From Bog-473 sp963834405 (lineage in GTDB: Bacteria > Actinomycetota > Acidimicrobiia > Acidimicrobiales > RAAP-2): a DNA stretch of 64,000 nucleotides. The stretch is from assembly GCA_963834405.1 (NCBI GenBank), contig CAWIBX010000002.1, positions 62,001 to 126,000 on the forward strand. The letters are read 5' to 3'. Shown in pieces: positions 19,472 to 28,441 of this stretch; the stretch's first letter is position 1; each line of letters opens with the position of its first letter. The translations under genes were made by a program, and so were the position numbers. Under the pieces are notes generated by a model. It searched no databases and was not told where the DNA came from. It saw only the letters and a program-made list of their open reading frames with translations.

Positions 19472-20342
19472 CGACCGGTGGGTCTCCCCCTTTCCCCCGG
19501 AGAGTGATCCGGGCCCGGACTTCGTCGGCCTGCTGCGCCTGACCACGGACCGGGCCGACGCCGCGTCCCGTGTCGTGGGGGCGGGGGGTGTTGGTGGCGG
19601 TGTTGGTGGTGTGGGTGTGGGTGGCGGTGTGGCCGGCGGGAGCGAGCCGCTGAAGGTGGCCCACGGCACCACGGTCGTCGCCCTGCGCGACGCCGAGGGG
19701 GTGGTGATGGCGGGCGACCGCCGCGCCACCGCGGGCAACATCATCGCCCACCATGCGATGCAGAAGGTCTTCCCGGCGGACCGCTACTCGGCCATCGCCA
19801 TCGCCGGGACGGCCGGCGTGGCCGTCGAGATGGTGCGGCTCTTCCAGGTCCAGCTCGAGCACTACGAGAAGGTGGAGGGCTCGACCCTGTCGCTGGAGGG
19901 GAAGGCGAACCAGCTGGCCCAGATGGTGCGCCAGAACCTGCCGATGGCCATGCAGGGACTGGCCGTGGTCCCCCTCTTCGCCGGGTACGACACGGCGCGC
20001 GGGACCGGGCGCATCTTCAACTACGACGTGACCGGCGGGCACTACGAGGACACCGACTTCCAGGCGACGGGCTCGGGAGGACGGGACGCCCGCAGCACCG
20101 TCAAGCTGGGGTGGCGGGAGAGCCTGCCCCGCGAAGAGGCGCTCAGCCTGGCCATCCAGTCGCTCTACGAGGCGGCCGACGAGGACTCGGCCACCGGCGG
20201 CCCGGACCCGGTCCGGGGCATCTACCCGATCGTGGCGGTGGTCGACGCCGGGGGCTACCGGGAGGTGCCCGAAGCCGAGGTGGCCGAGCGCTTCGCAGCG
20301 CTGGTGGTCCGCAAGCAGGCGGAGCGGGAGCGCACGGCGTGA
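19461..20342 (+). CDS. prcB: Proteasome subunit beta
   Basis: The 293-residue precursor forms the catalytic ring of the 20S core. After a propeptide of 69 residues, the catalytic Thr70 follows Gly69 (VAHG before TTVVAL), with Asp86 and Lys101 in the active-site region. The propeptide contains an unusual stretch of about 20 residues (positions 38-60) made almost only of Gly and Val. GTG at 19461 overlaps pup by 11 bp. A later start after this stretch is not available with family-like spacing, so I keep this one. Confidence 0.93.
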   Translation: MDSSDRWVSPFPPESDPGPDFVGLLRLTTDRADAASRVVGAGGVGGGVGGVGVGGGVAGGSEPLKVAHGTTVVALRDAEGVVMAGDRRATAGNIIAHHAMQKVFPADRYSAIAIAGTAGVAVEMVRLFQVQLEHYEKVEGSTLSLEGKANQLAQMVRQNLPMAMQGLAVVPLFAGYDTARGTGRIFNYDVTGGHYEDTDFQATGSGGRDARSTVKLGWRESLPREEALSLAIQSLYEAADEDSATGGPDPVRGIYPIVAVVDAGGYREVPEAEVAERFAALVVRKQAERERTA

Positions 20343-21022
20343 GCATCCCCTACTACGTCGCACCCGAGCAGGTCATGAAGGACCGGGCCGAGTACGCCCA
20401 GAAGGGCATCGCCCGGGGTCGGGCACTCGTGGCGACCACCTATGACGACGGGATCGTCATCGTCGCCGAGAACCCGTCGCGCTCGCTGCACAAGATCAGC
20501 GAGATCTACGACCGCATCGCGTTCGGGGGCGTGGGCAAGTACAACGAGTACGACCAGCTGCGCGTCGCCGGCGTCCGGCACGCCGACACCAAGGGGTTCG
20601 CCTTCAGCCGCGAGGACGTCGACGCCCGCTCGCTGGCCAACCTCTACGCCCAGTACCTGGGCAACGTCTTCACCCACGAGATGAAGCCGCTGGAGGTGGA
20701 GATCCTCGTCGCGGAGCTCGGTGAGGGCGGGAACGGCGCCGGCACCCAGCTGTACCACATCGCCTACGAGGGCACGATCACCGACGAGGACCGTTTCGCC
20801 GTGCTCGGAGGCGACGCCGAGACCATCGCCGAGCGCATGGGGGCGGCCTGGCAGGCCGACTGGACCCTGGCTGCGGCGTTGCGGGCGGCCACCGTCGCGC
20901 TGGCGGGCCCCGACCGCACCCTGGCGGCCGGCGATCTCGAGGTGGCCACCCTGAGCCGGGGGAACGGGCGGCGCACCTTCCGGCGGGTCGGCGAGGAGGA
21001 ACTGGCGCGACTGCTGGCATAG
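20339..21022 (+). CDS. prcA: Proteasome subunit alpha
   Basis: The 227-residue protein forms the outer gating rings. It begins SIPYYVAPEQVMKDRAEYAQKGIARGRALVA, matching the alpha signature, and continues with IYDRIAFGGVGKYNEYDQLR. GTG start overlaps the prcB stop by 4 bp, so the two subunits are translated in step. It is slightly shorter at the C-terminus than mycobacterial PrcA. Confidence 0.94.
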   Translation: MSIPYYVAPEQVMKDRAEYAQKGIARGRALVATTYDDGIVIVAENPSRSLHKISEIYDRIAFGGVGKYNEYDQLRVAGVRHADTKGFAFSREDVDARSLANLYAQYLGNVFTHEMKPLEVEILVAELGEGGNGAGTQLYHIAYEGTITDEDRFAVLGGDAETIAERMGAAWQADWTLAAALRAATVALAGPDRTLAAGDLEVATLSRGNGRRTFRRVGEEELARLLA

Positions 21023-21029
21023 CCGGCAG

Positions 21030-21035
21030 TACGGT
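21030..21035 (+). promoter_or_regulatory. Putative leaderless -10 box of pafA
   Basis: TACGGT ends 6 bp before the GTG of pafA, with no Shine-Dalgarno. Confidence 0.4.
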
Positions 21036-21041
21036 GACTCC

Positions 21042-22400
21042 GTGGAACGGCGCATCTTCGGCGTGGAGAACGAATACGGGGTGACCTTCACCCTGCGCGG
21101 CCAGCGCCGGCTCAGCCCCGACGAGGTGGCGCGCTACCTGTTCCGCCGCGTGGTCTCGTGGGGCCGCTCCTCCAACGTGTTCCTGGAGAACGGCGCGCGT
21201 CTCTACCTCGACGTCGGCAGCCACCCCGAGTACGCGACCCCCGAGTGCGACCAGATCAGCGACGTGGTCGTCCACGACAAGGCGGGGGAGTGGATCCTGG
21301 CGCAACTGGTGACGGGCGCCCAGGCCCGCCTGCGCGAGGAGGGCATCCGGGGCGAGGTGTACCTCTTCAAGAACAACACGGACTCGGTGGGCAACTCCTA
21401 CGGCTGTCATGAGAACTACCTGACCGAGCGCAACGACGAGTTCAACCGTTACACCGAGGTGCTCATCCCGTTCCTCGTCTCGCGCCAGATATACGCCGGC
21501 GCCGGCAAGGTCCTGCAGACGGCGCGGGGCGCCGTGTTCTGCCTCAGCCAGCGGGCGGAGCACATCTGGGAGGGCGTCTCGTCGGCCACGACCCGCAGCC
21601 GTCCCATCATCAACACGCGCGACGAGCCCCACGCCGACGCCGAGCGCTTCCGCCGCCTGCACGTGATCGTGGGCGACTCCAACATGAGCGAGTACGCCAC
21701 CTACCTCAAGGTGGGCACGACCTCCATCCTGCTGGCCATGCTCGAGGACTCCTCGACGGTGCTGCGCGACCTCACCCTGGAGAACCCGATCCGGGCCATC
21801 CGCGAGATCAGCCACGACATCACCTGCCAGCGCCGCGTGCGGCTGGCCAACGGACGCGAGATGCGCGCGCTGGACATTCAGATCGAGTACCTGGAGCGCG
21901 CGATCAAGTTCCGGGAACGCCGGGGACTGACGCCGGAGGAGGACACGGCGCTCGACATGTGGGAGCACTGCCTGAAGGGCCTGGAGGCCGATCCCACCTC
22001 GCTGTGGCGCGAATGCGACTGGGTGGCGAAGTACCGCCTCGTCGAGCAGATGCGGGCCCGGCACGACGTGTCGTTGTCGCATCCCAAGGTGGCCATGATC
22101 GACCTTATGTACCACGACGTCGACCGGAGCCGGGGCCTCTTCTACAAGTTGCAACAGCGGGACCAGATGGATCGGACGTGTACGGACGAGGCCATCACCG
22201 AGGCGATGGTCAAGCCGCCCGAGACCACGCGGGCCCGGCTCCGTGGCGCTTTCGTGAAACGGGCGAAGGAGCGTCGACGCGACTTCACTGTGGACTGGGT
22301 GCACCTTAAACTGAACGACCAGGCCCAACGGACGGTGCTGTTGAAGGACCCCTTCAAGTCCCACGACGAGCGGGTGGAGCGACTCATCCAGTCCCTATAG
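21042..22400 (+). CDS. pafA: Pup-protein ligase PafA
   Basis: The 452-residue ligase joins the C-terminal Glu of Pup to lysines of target proteins. Characteristic segments: RRIFGVENEYGVTF (nucleotide/metal glutamates), HPEYATPECD, NNTDSVGNSYGCHENYL and RPIINTRDEPHADAERFRRLHVIVGDSNMSEYA. It is a paralogue of Dop in the same operon. Unlike in mycobacteria, no pafB or pafC follows; tatA is the next gene. Confidence 0.95.
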   Translation: MERRIFGVENEYGVTFTLRGQRRLSPDEVARYLFRRVVSWGRSSNVFLENGARLYLDVGSHPEYATPECDQISDVVVHDKAGEWILAQLVTGAQARLREEGIRGEVYLFKNNTDSVGNSYGCHENYLTERNDEFNRYTEVLIPFLVSRQIYAGAGKVLQTARGAVFCLSQRAEHIWEGVSSATTRSRPIINTRDEPHADAERFRRLHVIVGDSNMSEYATYLKVGTTSILLAMLEDSSTVLRDLTLENPIRAIREISHDITCQRRVRLANGREMRALDIQIEYLERAIKFRERRGLTPEEDTALDMWEHCLKGLEADPTSLWRECDWVAKYRLVEQMRARHDVSLSHPKVAMIDLMYHDVDRSRGLFYKLQQRDQMDRTCTDEAITEAMVKPPETTRARLRGAFVKRAKERRRDFTVDWVHLKLNDQAQRTVLLKDPFKSHDERVERLIQSL

Positions 22401-22408
22401 CGGCACCG

Positions 22409-22414
22409 TAGAGT
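22409..22414 (+). promoter_or_regulatory. Putative leaderless -10 box of tatA
   Basis: TAGAGT ends 8 bp before the tatA ATG at 22423. Confidence 0.4.
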
Positions 22415-22422
22415 GAAGACAC

Positions 22423-22980
22423 ATGTTCAATCTCGACCCAGGCAAGCTCCTCGTCATCGCCGTGGTCGCCATCATCCTCCTCGGACCTGACCGGCTGCCC
22501 CAGGTGGCCCGGCAGGTCGGTGCCGCCTGGCGCTCCTTCAACGAGTTCCGCCACCGCATGGAGTCCGAGGTGCGCAACTCAATGCCCGACCTCCCGCCGA
22601 CGTCGGAGATCGCACGGCTGGCCCGGTCTCCGTCGGCACTGCTCAACCACCTCTCGAACATGTCCGAGGACACCACGGAGGAGCCGGCGGCGGATGGTGC
22701 GGCTGCGGCGGAGGCTGCCGGTGCGGCCGAGGGTGCGGCTGCGGCGATAGCGGAGAACGGGGCGGACCACACCGGGGTCGGGCACGACGGCGCGGAGGAG
22801 GTGTCAGGCAACGGCACGGGTGTGCCGGCGGCCGACAACGGGTCGGCCGGAACGGCCTCTCCGGCCGGCGAGACCACGGCCCCGCTCGCGTCGCTCTCGC
22901 AGCCGGCCGCGCGGTCGCCCCACGAACCCGGGTCACCGCTGCCCGAGACGGCCGTCCCCGGCGACCCCAGTCTGAACTGA
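22423..22980 (+). CDS. tatA: Twin-arginine translocase TatA/TatB subunit
   Basis: The 185-residue protein has one N-terminal transmembrane helix (GKLLVIAVVAIILLGPDRLP), an amphipathic helix (QVARQVGAAWRSFNEFRHRMESEV) and a long Ala/Glu/Pro-rich tail. The length and the DRLPQVARQVG motif are closer to TatB than to the 60-90 residue TatA. With TatC it moves folded proteins. The helY, tatC and tatA order near the proteasome is also found in mycobacteria. Confidence 0.88.
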   Translation: MFNLDPGKLLVIAVVAIILLGPDRLPQVARQVGAAWRSFNEFRHRMESEVRNSMPDLPPTSEIARLARSPSALLNHLSNMSEDTTEEPAADGAAAAEAAGAAEGAAAAIAENGADHTGVGHDGAEEVSGNGTGVPAADNGSAGTASPAGETTAPLASLSQPAARSPHEPGSPLPETAVPGDPSLN

Positions 22981-22990
22981 ACGCCTTGCC

Positions 22991-23797
22991 ATGGTGACGA
23001 CGCCCACCACCGACAAGCGGAAGAGCCGCCCCTCGCCGGACAACATGACCCTGGGCGAGCACCTCGGCGAGCTGCGCCGCCGGGTGATCATCTGCGTCAT
23101 CGCCTTCGTCATCGCGGCAACGGTGGCGGTGGTCCTTTACCAGCCGATTCTGAACTTCCTGCTGCGTCCGCTGTGCAACGTCGACGCCACGAACCTGCAT
23201 CACACGACGCAGGCGAGCGGTTCGGTGCTCAACACCGCCAACGGTGGCTGCAGCCTCTTCATCACGTCACCGCTCGACGGCCTGACGCTTCGGGTCAAGA
23301 TCGCGATCTTCGGAGGCTTCCTCCTCGCCTCGCCGGTGATCCTGTTCGAGATGTGGCGCTTCGTGACGCCGGGTCTGAAGGCGTCGGAACGGCGTTACGC
23401 CATTCCGTTCGTGCTCGCCTCGTTCGTCCTCTTCCTGGCGGGAGCGGCCACGGCTTACCTGACCCTGCCGCACGCGCTGGGTTGGCTGAAGTCGGTGGGC
23501 GGGCCGAGCCTGCAGGCGATCTACGACCCCATTCCGTACCTGGGTCTGATCCTGCTCATGATGGGCCTCTTCGGCCTCACGTTCCTGTTCCCCGTCGTGC
23601 TGGTCTCGCTCGAGCTGGCGCGGGTGGTGACCCCGGCGCGTCTGCTCCACTCCTGGCGGTGGGCGGTCATCATCATCGTGGTGGTGGCGGCCGTGTTCAC
23701 CCCGAGCTCGGACCCCTTCTCAATGCTTGCGTTGGCGGTCCCGCTGATCGCCTTCTACTTCATCTCCATCGGGATCGGGAAGCTGCTCGGGCGTTGA
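22991..23797 (+). CDS. tatC: Sec-independent translocase TatC
   Basis: The 268-residue membrane protein begins after an N-terminal tail with NMTLGEHLGELRRRVI, the TatC signature, and has six predicted hydrophobic helices, including the SPDP-like loop replaced by VGGPSLQAIYDPIPYLGL. It binds twin-arginine signals. The helicase starts with TTG inside its stop codon (TTGA). Confidence 0.93.
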   Translation: MVTTPTTDKRKSRPSPDNMTLGEHLGELRRRVIICVIAFVIAATVAVVLYQPILNFLLRPLCNVDATNLHHTTQASGSVLNTANGGCSLFITSPLDGLTLRVKIAIFGGFLLASPVILFEMWRFVTPGLKASERRYAIPFVLASFVLFLAGAATAYLTLPHALGWLKSVGGPSLQAIYDPIPYLGLILLMMGLFGLTFLFPVVLVSLELARVVTPARLLHSWRWAVIIIVVVAAVFTPSSDPFSMLALAVPLIAFYFISIGIGKLLGR

Positions 23798-25916
23798 CCG
23801 CCTTCCCGTGGCCCGTCGGCGAGACGGCCGGGACGGCGGACTTCGAGGCCGACCTGCCGTTCGAACTCGACGACTTCCAGCGCGACGCCTTCCGGGCCCT
23901 GGACGCCGACCACTCCGTCCTGGTGTCGGCGCCGACCGGTTCGGGCAAGACCCTCGTGGCGGCGTACGCGGTGCATCGCGCCTTGTGCGCACGCGGGAAG
24001 GCGTTCTACACGACCCCGCTCAAAGCGCTGTCGAACCAGAAGTTCGGCGAGCTCGCCGCCACCTACGGCGAGGAGCACGTCGGGCTACTGACCGGTGACG
24101 CGACCCTGCGCCCGCGGGCGCCCGTGGTGGTCATGACGACTGAGGTGCTGCGCAACATGCTCCTGGCCGGGTCGGACCTCCTCGAGGGGCTGCACACCGT
24201 CATCCTCGACGAGGTCCATTTCCTTCAGGATCCCTACCGCGGCGGCGTGTGGGAGGAAGTCCTCGTGCTCTCTCCGCCCGCGATCCGCTTCGTCTGCCTG
24301 TCGGCCACGGTGAACAACGCGACGGAGCTCGGGGGCTGGCTGCACCACATCCGCGGCGACACCGCGGTGATCGTGGAGCGGGAGCGCCCCATAGTGCTCC
24401 GGCACCACTTCGCGGTCCACCGCAGGGAGGACGACGAGACCGTCCTCGTACCGCTGTTGGAGAACGGGCGGCCCGGCGGTGAGGGTCTCCGTATCGACCA
24501 GGCCGTGCGGCGAGCCCTGCAGGGCCGTGGCGCCCACTGGCAGTCACGGGCCCGCGGCCCGCGGCTGCCCGTCCGCGCTCCGCGCCGGAGCGAGATCGTG
24601 GCGGAGCTGGCGCAGACGGAGATGCTGCCGGCGATCGTCTTCATCTTCAGCCGGGCCGCGTGCGACGACGCCGTGCGCCATGTCACGCGTGAGGGCATAC
24701 GGCTGAGCGACGCCCATGAGCGCACCGCCATCCGCCAGATCGCGGAACGTCGCGTCGAAACCCTCAGCGACGAGGACCTGCACGCGCTGGGTTACGGCGA
24801 GTGGCTCGAGGGGCTCGAACGCGGTGTGGCGGCACACCACGCCGGACTGGTCCCGGTCTTCCGGGAGACGGTCGAAGAGTGCTTCGAAGCGGGGTTGTTG
24901 AAGGTGGTCTTCGCCACCGAGACGCTCTCCCTCGGCATCAACATGCCCGCCCGTTCCGTCGTCATTGAGCGCTTCACCAAGTACGGGGGCGCGGGACGGG
25001 CCACTCTCACTTCGGGGGAGTACCTGCAGCTGACCGGGCGCGCGGCCGGCGCGGCCTGGACGAGGAGGGACACGCCGTCGTCTGCTGGTCCAACGAGATC
25101 ACCTTCGCCGAGGCCGCCCGGGTGGCCCTGGCGCCGCCGCCCGACCTGCGCTCGGCCTTCCGGCCCACCTACAACCTGGTGGTCAACCTGGTATCGCGCT
25201 TCGACCGGGAGACGGCCGAGGAGGTGCTGCACCGCTCTTTCGCCCAGTGGCAGGCCCGGAAGCCGGACCTCCTGACGCGCCAGCTGGGCCACCGGCTGGC
25301 CGTGCTGGAGGAGATGGGCTACCTGGAGGACTGGCGTCTGACCGGGGCCGGGCACCGGCTGGCCCGGATCTACCACGAGGCGGACCTGCTCGTGGCCGAG
25401 GCGCTGGGGAACGGGGCGCTTGCGGGTGCGGAGCCGGCGGTCGTGGCCGGCGTGCTCTCGTCCGTCGTGTTCGAGCCGAGACGGGCCCGCCGTGTGCCCG
25501 GGTTCGGACACGCCCACCGCCGCGAGAGGCGCCGCGGGAAGATCCAGGACCGGCTGGGCGACGAGCGGACCGCGCAGCTGGCCCAGCGTTGTGCGGGCAT
25601 CGCCGCCGCCGCCGAGCGCATCCGGGCCGTCGAGGAGGCCAACCTGGTGCCCCGGACGCGCCAGCCCGCTCCCGGGCTGGCCACGGCGGTGGCATCGTGG
25701 GTGCGGGGGGCGTCGTTCTCGACCGCCCTGGCCGTGGCCGCCCGTGACGTCGGCGAGCTGGCGCCCGGCGACTTCGTCCGGACCATGAAGTCGGTGGCCG
25801 ACCTGGTCCAGCAGGTCTCGTACACGGCCACGGATCCGGGTGTCGCCGGGGCGGCCCACGAGGCGGTCGACCTCCTGCTGCGCGGGGTGGTCGCGGGGGG
25901 TGTTCCCGGCTCCTGA
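23794..25916 (+). CDS. helY: HelY-type DEAD/DEAH helicase, one-base frameshift in motif VI
   Basis: The product (about 707 codons once repaired) is a Ski2/HelY-like superfamily-2 helicase: APTGSGKT (Walker A), TTEVLRNML, LDEVHFLQD, LSATVNN, FIFSRAACDD and GINMPARSVVIERF. At about 25044 the reading frame breaks inside the QLTGRAGRRG motif: the sequence gives QLTGRA then shifts; one extra base restores GRAGRRGLDEEGHAVVCWSNEITFAEAARVALAP. TTG start at 23794 overlaps tatC. It is shorter than mycobacterial HelY (about 900). Probable RNA helicase; loss of motif VI would abolish activity, so error is likely. Confidence 0.82.
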
Positions 25917-25959
25917 GCCGGCCCTTCGGCCATCCGCGACCACCGTCGCAACCCCGTTC

Positions 25960-25965
25960 TATGGT
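25960..25965 (+). promoter_or_regulatory. Putative -10 box of the ThyX-like gene
   Basis: TATGGT ends 9 bp before ATG 25975; no Shine-Dalgarno in between. The gap is at the upper end for a leaderless start. Confidence 0.35.
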
Positions 25966-25974
25966 TAGCCGGGC

Positions 25975-27612
25975 ATGTTCCCCTACGCTCCAGAGCGGTT
26001 CAGCCCGGACGAGGAGGCCGTCCTCCGGCGGTACGTGACCAACCTCGACCTGCCGGTATTCGCCCTGGTCAACCTGCCCGAAGTGGTGAAGGGGGCCCTG
26101 TTCGCCCGCTACTCGCGTTCACCCAAGAGCCTGCGCCGGCTCTTCCTCGACGAGTTCGTCGGCGACCTCGACATGTCCGGCGACGTGTCGGTAGACGCCA
26201 CGGTCGGCCTCTCGCGCGCCGAGCAGCTCTACGAGCGTGTCTTCGTCGAGTACGGCGACGACTCGGTGGCGCAGTTGGGGGGTGTGCACCTCGCCTGCGA
26301 GCAGTCCTCGAACGTCCTGTCGAAGGTGCTCGAGTGGGGGCGGCTCATGGCGTACCTGGAGCAGTCGACCCGATACATCGCGTACAACCAACGCCTCGAG
26401 AACGGGCAGTACCGCTACTACCGGCCGCCCGAACTGCTCGACTCGCCGCACGGCGCCCGTTATGTCGGCGCAATGGACCGCCTCTTCGACACCTACGGCG
26501 CGCTGTTGCCGATGATGCAAGCATGGGTGGCCGACCGCTTCGCGCAGCAGCCGGGCGACAGCGATTTCGTGTACCGGCAGGCGACGAAGGCAAAGTCACT
26601 CGACGCGCTGCGCGGCCTGCTGCCGGCGGCGTCGCTGTCGAACATCGGCCTGTACGGGACGGGTCAGTCCTACGAGCAGTTGTTGCTCCGCATGCGCGCG
26701 CACCCACTGCCCGAGGCCCGCGCGTACGCGGACATGATGCTCTCGGAATTGCGCAAGGTCATCCCGTCCTTCCTGCAGCGGGTCGACGTCCCGGCGCGGG
26801 GAGGGGAGTGGTCGGCCTACCTCGACGACACGCGGCGTGGGACGGCCGCGCTGGTGGCGCGGCTCTGGCCCGACGTGGCCCCGGACGGCTGGGGGGCCCG
26901 CGACCAAGACCAGCCGGAGGTGACCCTTCTCGACTTTGATCCCCTGGGTGAGGAGAAGATCCTGGTCGCAGCCTGCTTCTCCCATGTCGGGTGCTCCGAG
27001 CGCGTGGCGGCCCGGCGGGTGGCACGGCTCGGCCACGACGACCGGGTCGCGCTGCTCCGGGCCTATGTGGGCGAGCGGCGAAACCGCCGCCACCGTCCGG
27101 GACGCGCGTTCGAGCGCACCGGGTACCGCTTCGAGTTGGTCACCGACTACGGCGCCTTCCGTGACCTGCAGCGCCACCGGATGCTGACGATCGAGTGGCA
27201 GCGGCTCGGAATCGGGCTCGGCTACGACATGCCCGACCTGGTGGCCGAAGCGGGGTTGGGCGAGCCCTACGACGACGCCATCGGACGCGCCGAGGAGCTG
27301 TACCGGTCGTTGCTCCCGGACTTTTCGGAGCAGGCGTGCTACGCCGTGGCCCTCGCACACCGGATCCGTTACGTCATGGAGTTCAATGCCCGCGAGGCGA
27401 TGCACCTCATTGAGCTGCGCTCGGGAGCGCAGGGCCACCCGGCCTACCGCCGTGTGGCCCAACAGATGCACCGGGCCATCGCGGAGGTGGCCGGACACCG
27501 CGCCGTCGCCGACGCGATGTCCTTCGTCGACCACGGGGCAACCGACCTGGAGCGGCTCGATTCAGAGCGGCGGGCCGAGCGGCGGCGGGCGGAAAAATCT
27601 GTAACGCATTGA
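25975..27612 (+). CDS. Two-domain ThyX-like protein
   Basis: The 545-residue protein is about twice the length of flavin-dependent thymidylate synthase and reads as two related halves. The N-terminal half has ARYSRSPKSLRRLFLDEF, GGVHLACEQSSNVLSKVLEWGR and EQSTRYIAYNQ; the C-terminal half has RHRMLTIEWQRLGIG, AREAMHLIELRSGAQGHPAYR and VAQQMHRAIAE. The canonical RHRxxSxNExSxR motif is recognisable only partly (RHR kept, Ser missing). Standard ThyX makes dTMP using FAD. Whether this variant does so is unclear; it may be a structural or modified-substrate relative. ATG at 25975. Confidence 0.7.
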   Translation: MFPYAPERFSPDEEAVLRRYVTNLDLPVFALVNLPEVVKGALFARYSRSPKSLRRLFLDEFVGDLDMSGDVSVDATVGLSRAEQLYERVFVEYGDDSVAQLGGVHLACEQSSNVLSKVLEWGRLMAYLEQSTRYIAYNQRLENGQYRYYRPPELLDSPHGARYVGAMDRLFDTYGALLPMMQAWVADRFAQQPGDSDFVYRQATKAKSLDALRGLLPAASLSNIGLYGTGQSYEQLLLRMRAHPLPEARAYADMMLSELRKVIPSFLQRVDVPARGGEWSAYLDDTRRGTAALVARLWPDVAPDGWGARDQDQPEVTLLDFDPLGEEKILVAACFSHVGCSERVAARRVARLGHDDRVALLRAYVGERRNRRHRPGRAFERTGYRFELVTDYGAFRDLQRHRMLTIEWQRLGIGLGYDMPDLVAEAGLGEPYDDAIGRAEELYRSLLPDFSEQACYAVALAHRIRYVMEFNAREAMHLIELRSGAQGHPAYRRVAQQMHRAIAEVAGHRAVADAMSFVDHGATDLERLDSERRAERRRAEKSVTH

Positions 27613-27640
27613 CCAGGAAGTACCCCTGTTATCCCTGGTC
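27611..27640. terminator. Possible hairpin after the ThyX-like gene
   Basis: GACCAGG (27611-27617) and CCTGGTC (27634-27640) form a 7-bp stem with a 16-nt loop right at the stop codon. No T-run follows, so termination is uncertain. Confidence 0.3.
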
Positions 27641-27658
27641 GAAGCGCCAGCGAACTCC

Positions 27659-27689
27659 TTGACGACCCCACCCCGGATTTGCCTAATGT
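27659..27689 (+). promoter_or_regulatory. Sigma-70-like promoter for the candidate RNA
   Basis: TTGACG (27659-27664) and TAATGT (27684-27689) are separated by 19 bp, slightly long but within range. A transcript would start near 27697. Confidence 0.45.
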
Positions 27690-27696
27690 ACGGCGC

Positions 27697-27900
27697 AGTC
27701 CCGACGTCCCGAACGGCTGAAGCCTGCGGGGGGGATGCTGTGAGAGGCGGTAGTGGCCCTGGGGGTCGAGTAGAGAACGTGTTGCTTGCCTGGCTACCCC
27801 GGGCCTGCGAGATGGCGCCAAAGACCCCAGGGCCGACCCGCCCGAACCTCCACTGAACTCCACCTCACGGCCTCGTCGCGTCCCGCTCGAGGGCGATTGA
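27697..27900 (+). ncRNA. Candidate structured RNA, 6S-like long hairpin
   Basis: The 322-bp gap between the ThyX-like and DUF4193 genes has a promoter-like pair followed by nested long-range pairing. GCTGTGAG (27737-27744) pairs with CTCACGGC (27864-27871); GGCGG (27746-27750) with CCGCC (27838-27842); and GGCCCTGGGGGTC (27755-27767) with GACCCCAGGGCC (27823-27834). An inner CTTGC/GCGAG pair (27785-27789 and 27807-27811) caps it. The 3' side has a 21-nt bulge. The long rod with internal loops resembles 6S RNA, but no family signature was confirmed. It could also be a leader for the following gene. Confidence 0.5.
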
Positions 27901-27917
27901 ACGGTCCTCCCGACCGT
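27901..27917 (+). terminator. Short hairpin after the candidate RNA
   Basis: ACGGTC, loop CTCCC, GACCGT form a 6-bp stem 17 bp before the DUF4193 start. Followed only by CTATG, so a weak terminator at best. Confidence 0.3.
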
Positions 27918-27934
27918 CTATGCTCCGGCGGCAA

Positions 27935-28441
27935 ATGCCGACCAAGAAGAAGGCGAAAGCCGAGGAAGTCGAGGCCGAGAGCCCTCAGAGCGACGAGGAC
28001 GCGCTCGAAGTAGAAGAGGAACTCGACGTCGACGACGACGAGCTCGAGGACATAGACGAGGACGGCCTGGAGGAAGGGGACGAGGAGGATGACGACGACG
28101 TCTCGGACCTCGACGAGGAAGAGGAGGACGTCGACGAGATCCTGACCCCCTCACCGGCCGCGGTCGTCGAGCGAACCGGCGAGGGGGACGACGAGGAGGA
28201 GGAAGAGGAGCCCGACGACGAGGACGTCGAGGCGAGCCTGGACGTCATTCTGAAGGAACGCCTGGTCGTCGAGGACGAACCCGAGGACGAGGAGGCCACC
28301 GACCAGGAGGACAAGGCCGAGGCCAACGAGCGGGTGCTGCCCAAGCAACCCGACGAGTTCGTCTGCCGCTCCTGCTTCCTGGTGAAGCACCCGAGCCAAC
28401 TGGCCGACAAAAAGAACATGCTCTGCCGGGACTGTGTCTGA
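27935..28441 (+). CDS. DUF4193 protein with acidic extension
   Basis: The 168-residue protein ends with a zinc-ribbon pair (CRSCFLVKHPSQLADK..CRDC) typical of DUF4193, an actinobacterial family of about 100 residues. Here about 130 residues before the ribbon are dominated by Asp and Glu, in runs such as EEEEEEPDDEDVEA. Function is unknown; the zinc ribbon may bind nucleic acid or RNA polymerase. ATG 27935 follows TATGCT at 10 bp. The next gene starts within its last codons. Confidence 0.75.
   Translation: MPTKKKAKAEEVEAESPQSDEDALEVEEELDVDDDELEDIDEDGLEEGDEEDDDDVSDLDEEEEDVDEILTPSPAAVVERTGEGDDEEEEEEPDDEDVEASLDVILKERLVVEDEPEDEEATDQEDKAEANERVLPKQPDEFVCRSCFLVKHPSQLADKKNMLCRDCV

Noticed and set aside
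27621..27638. A sequence very like the I-SceI homing-endonuclease site
   Set aside because: Thirteen central bases match, but the flanks do not, there is no intron or endonuclease gene, and a chance match in a hairpin region explains it.
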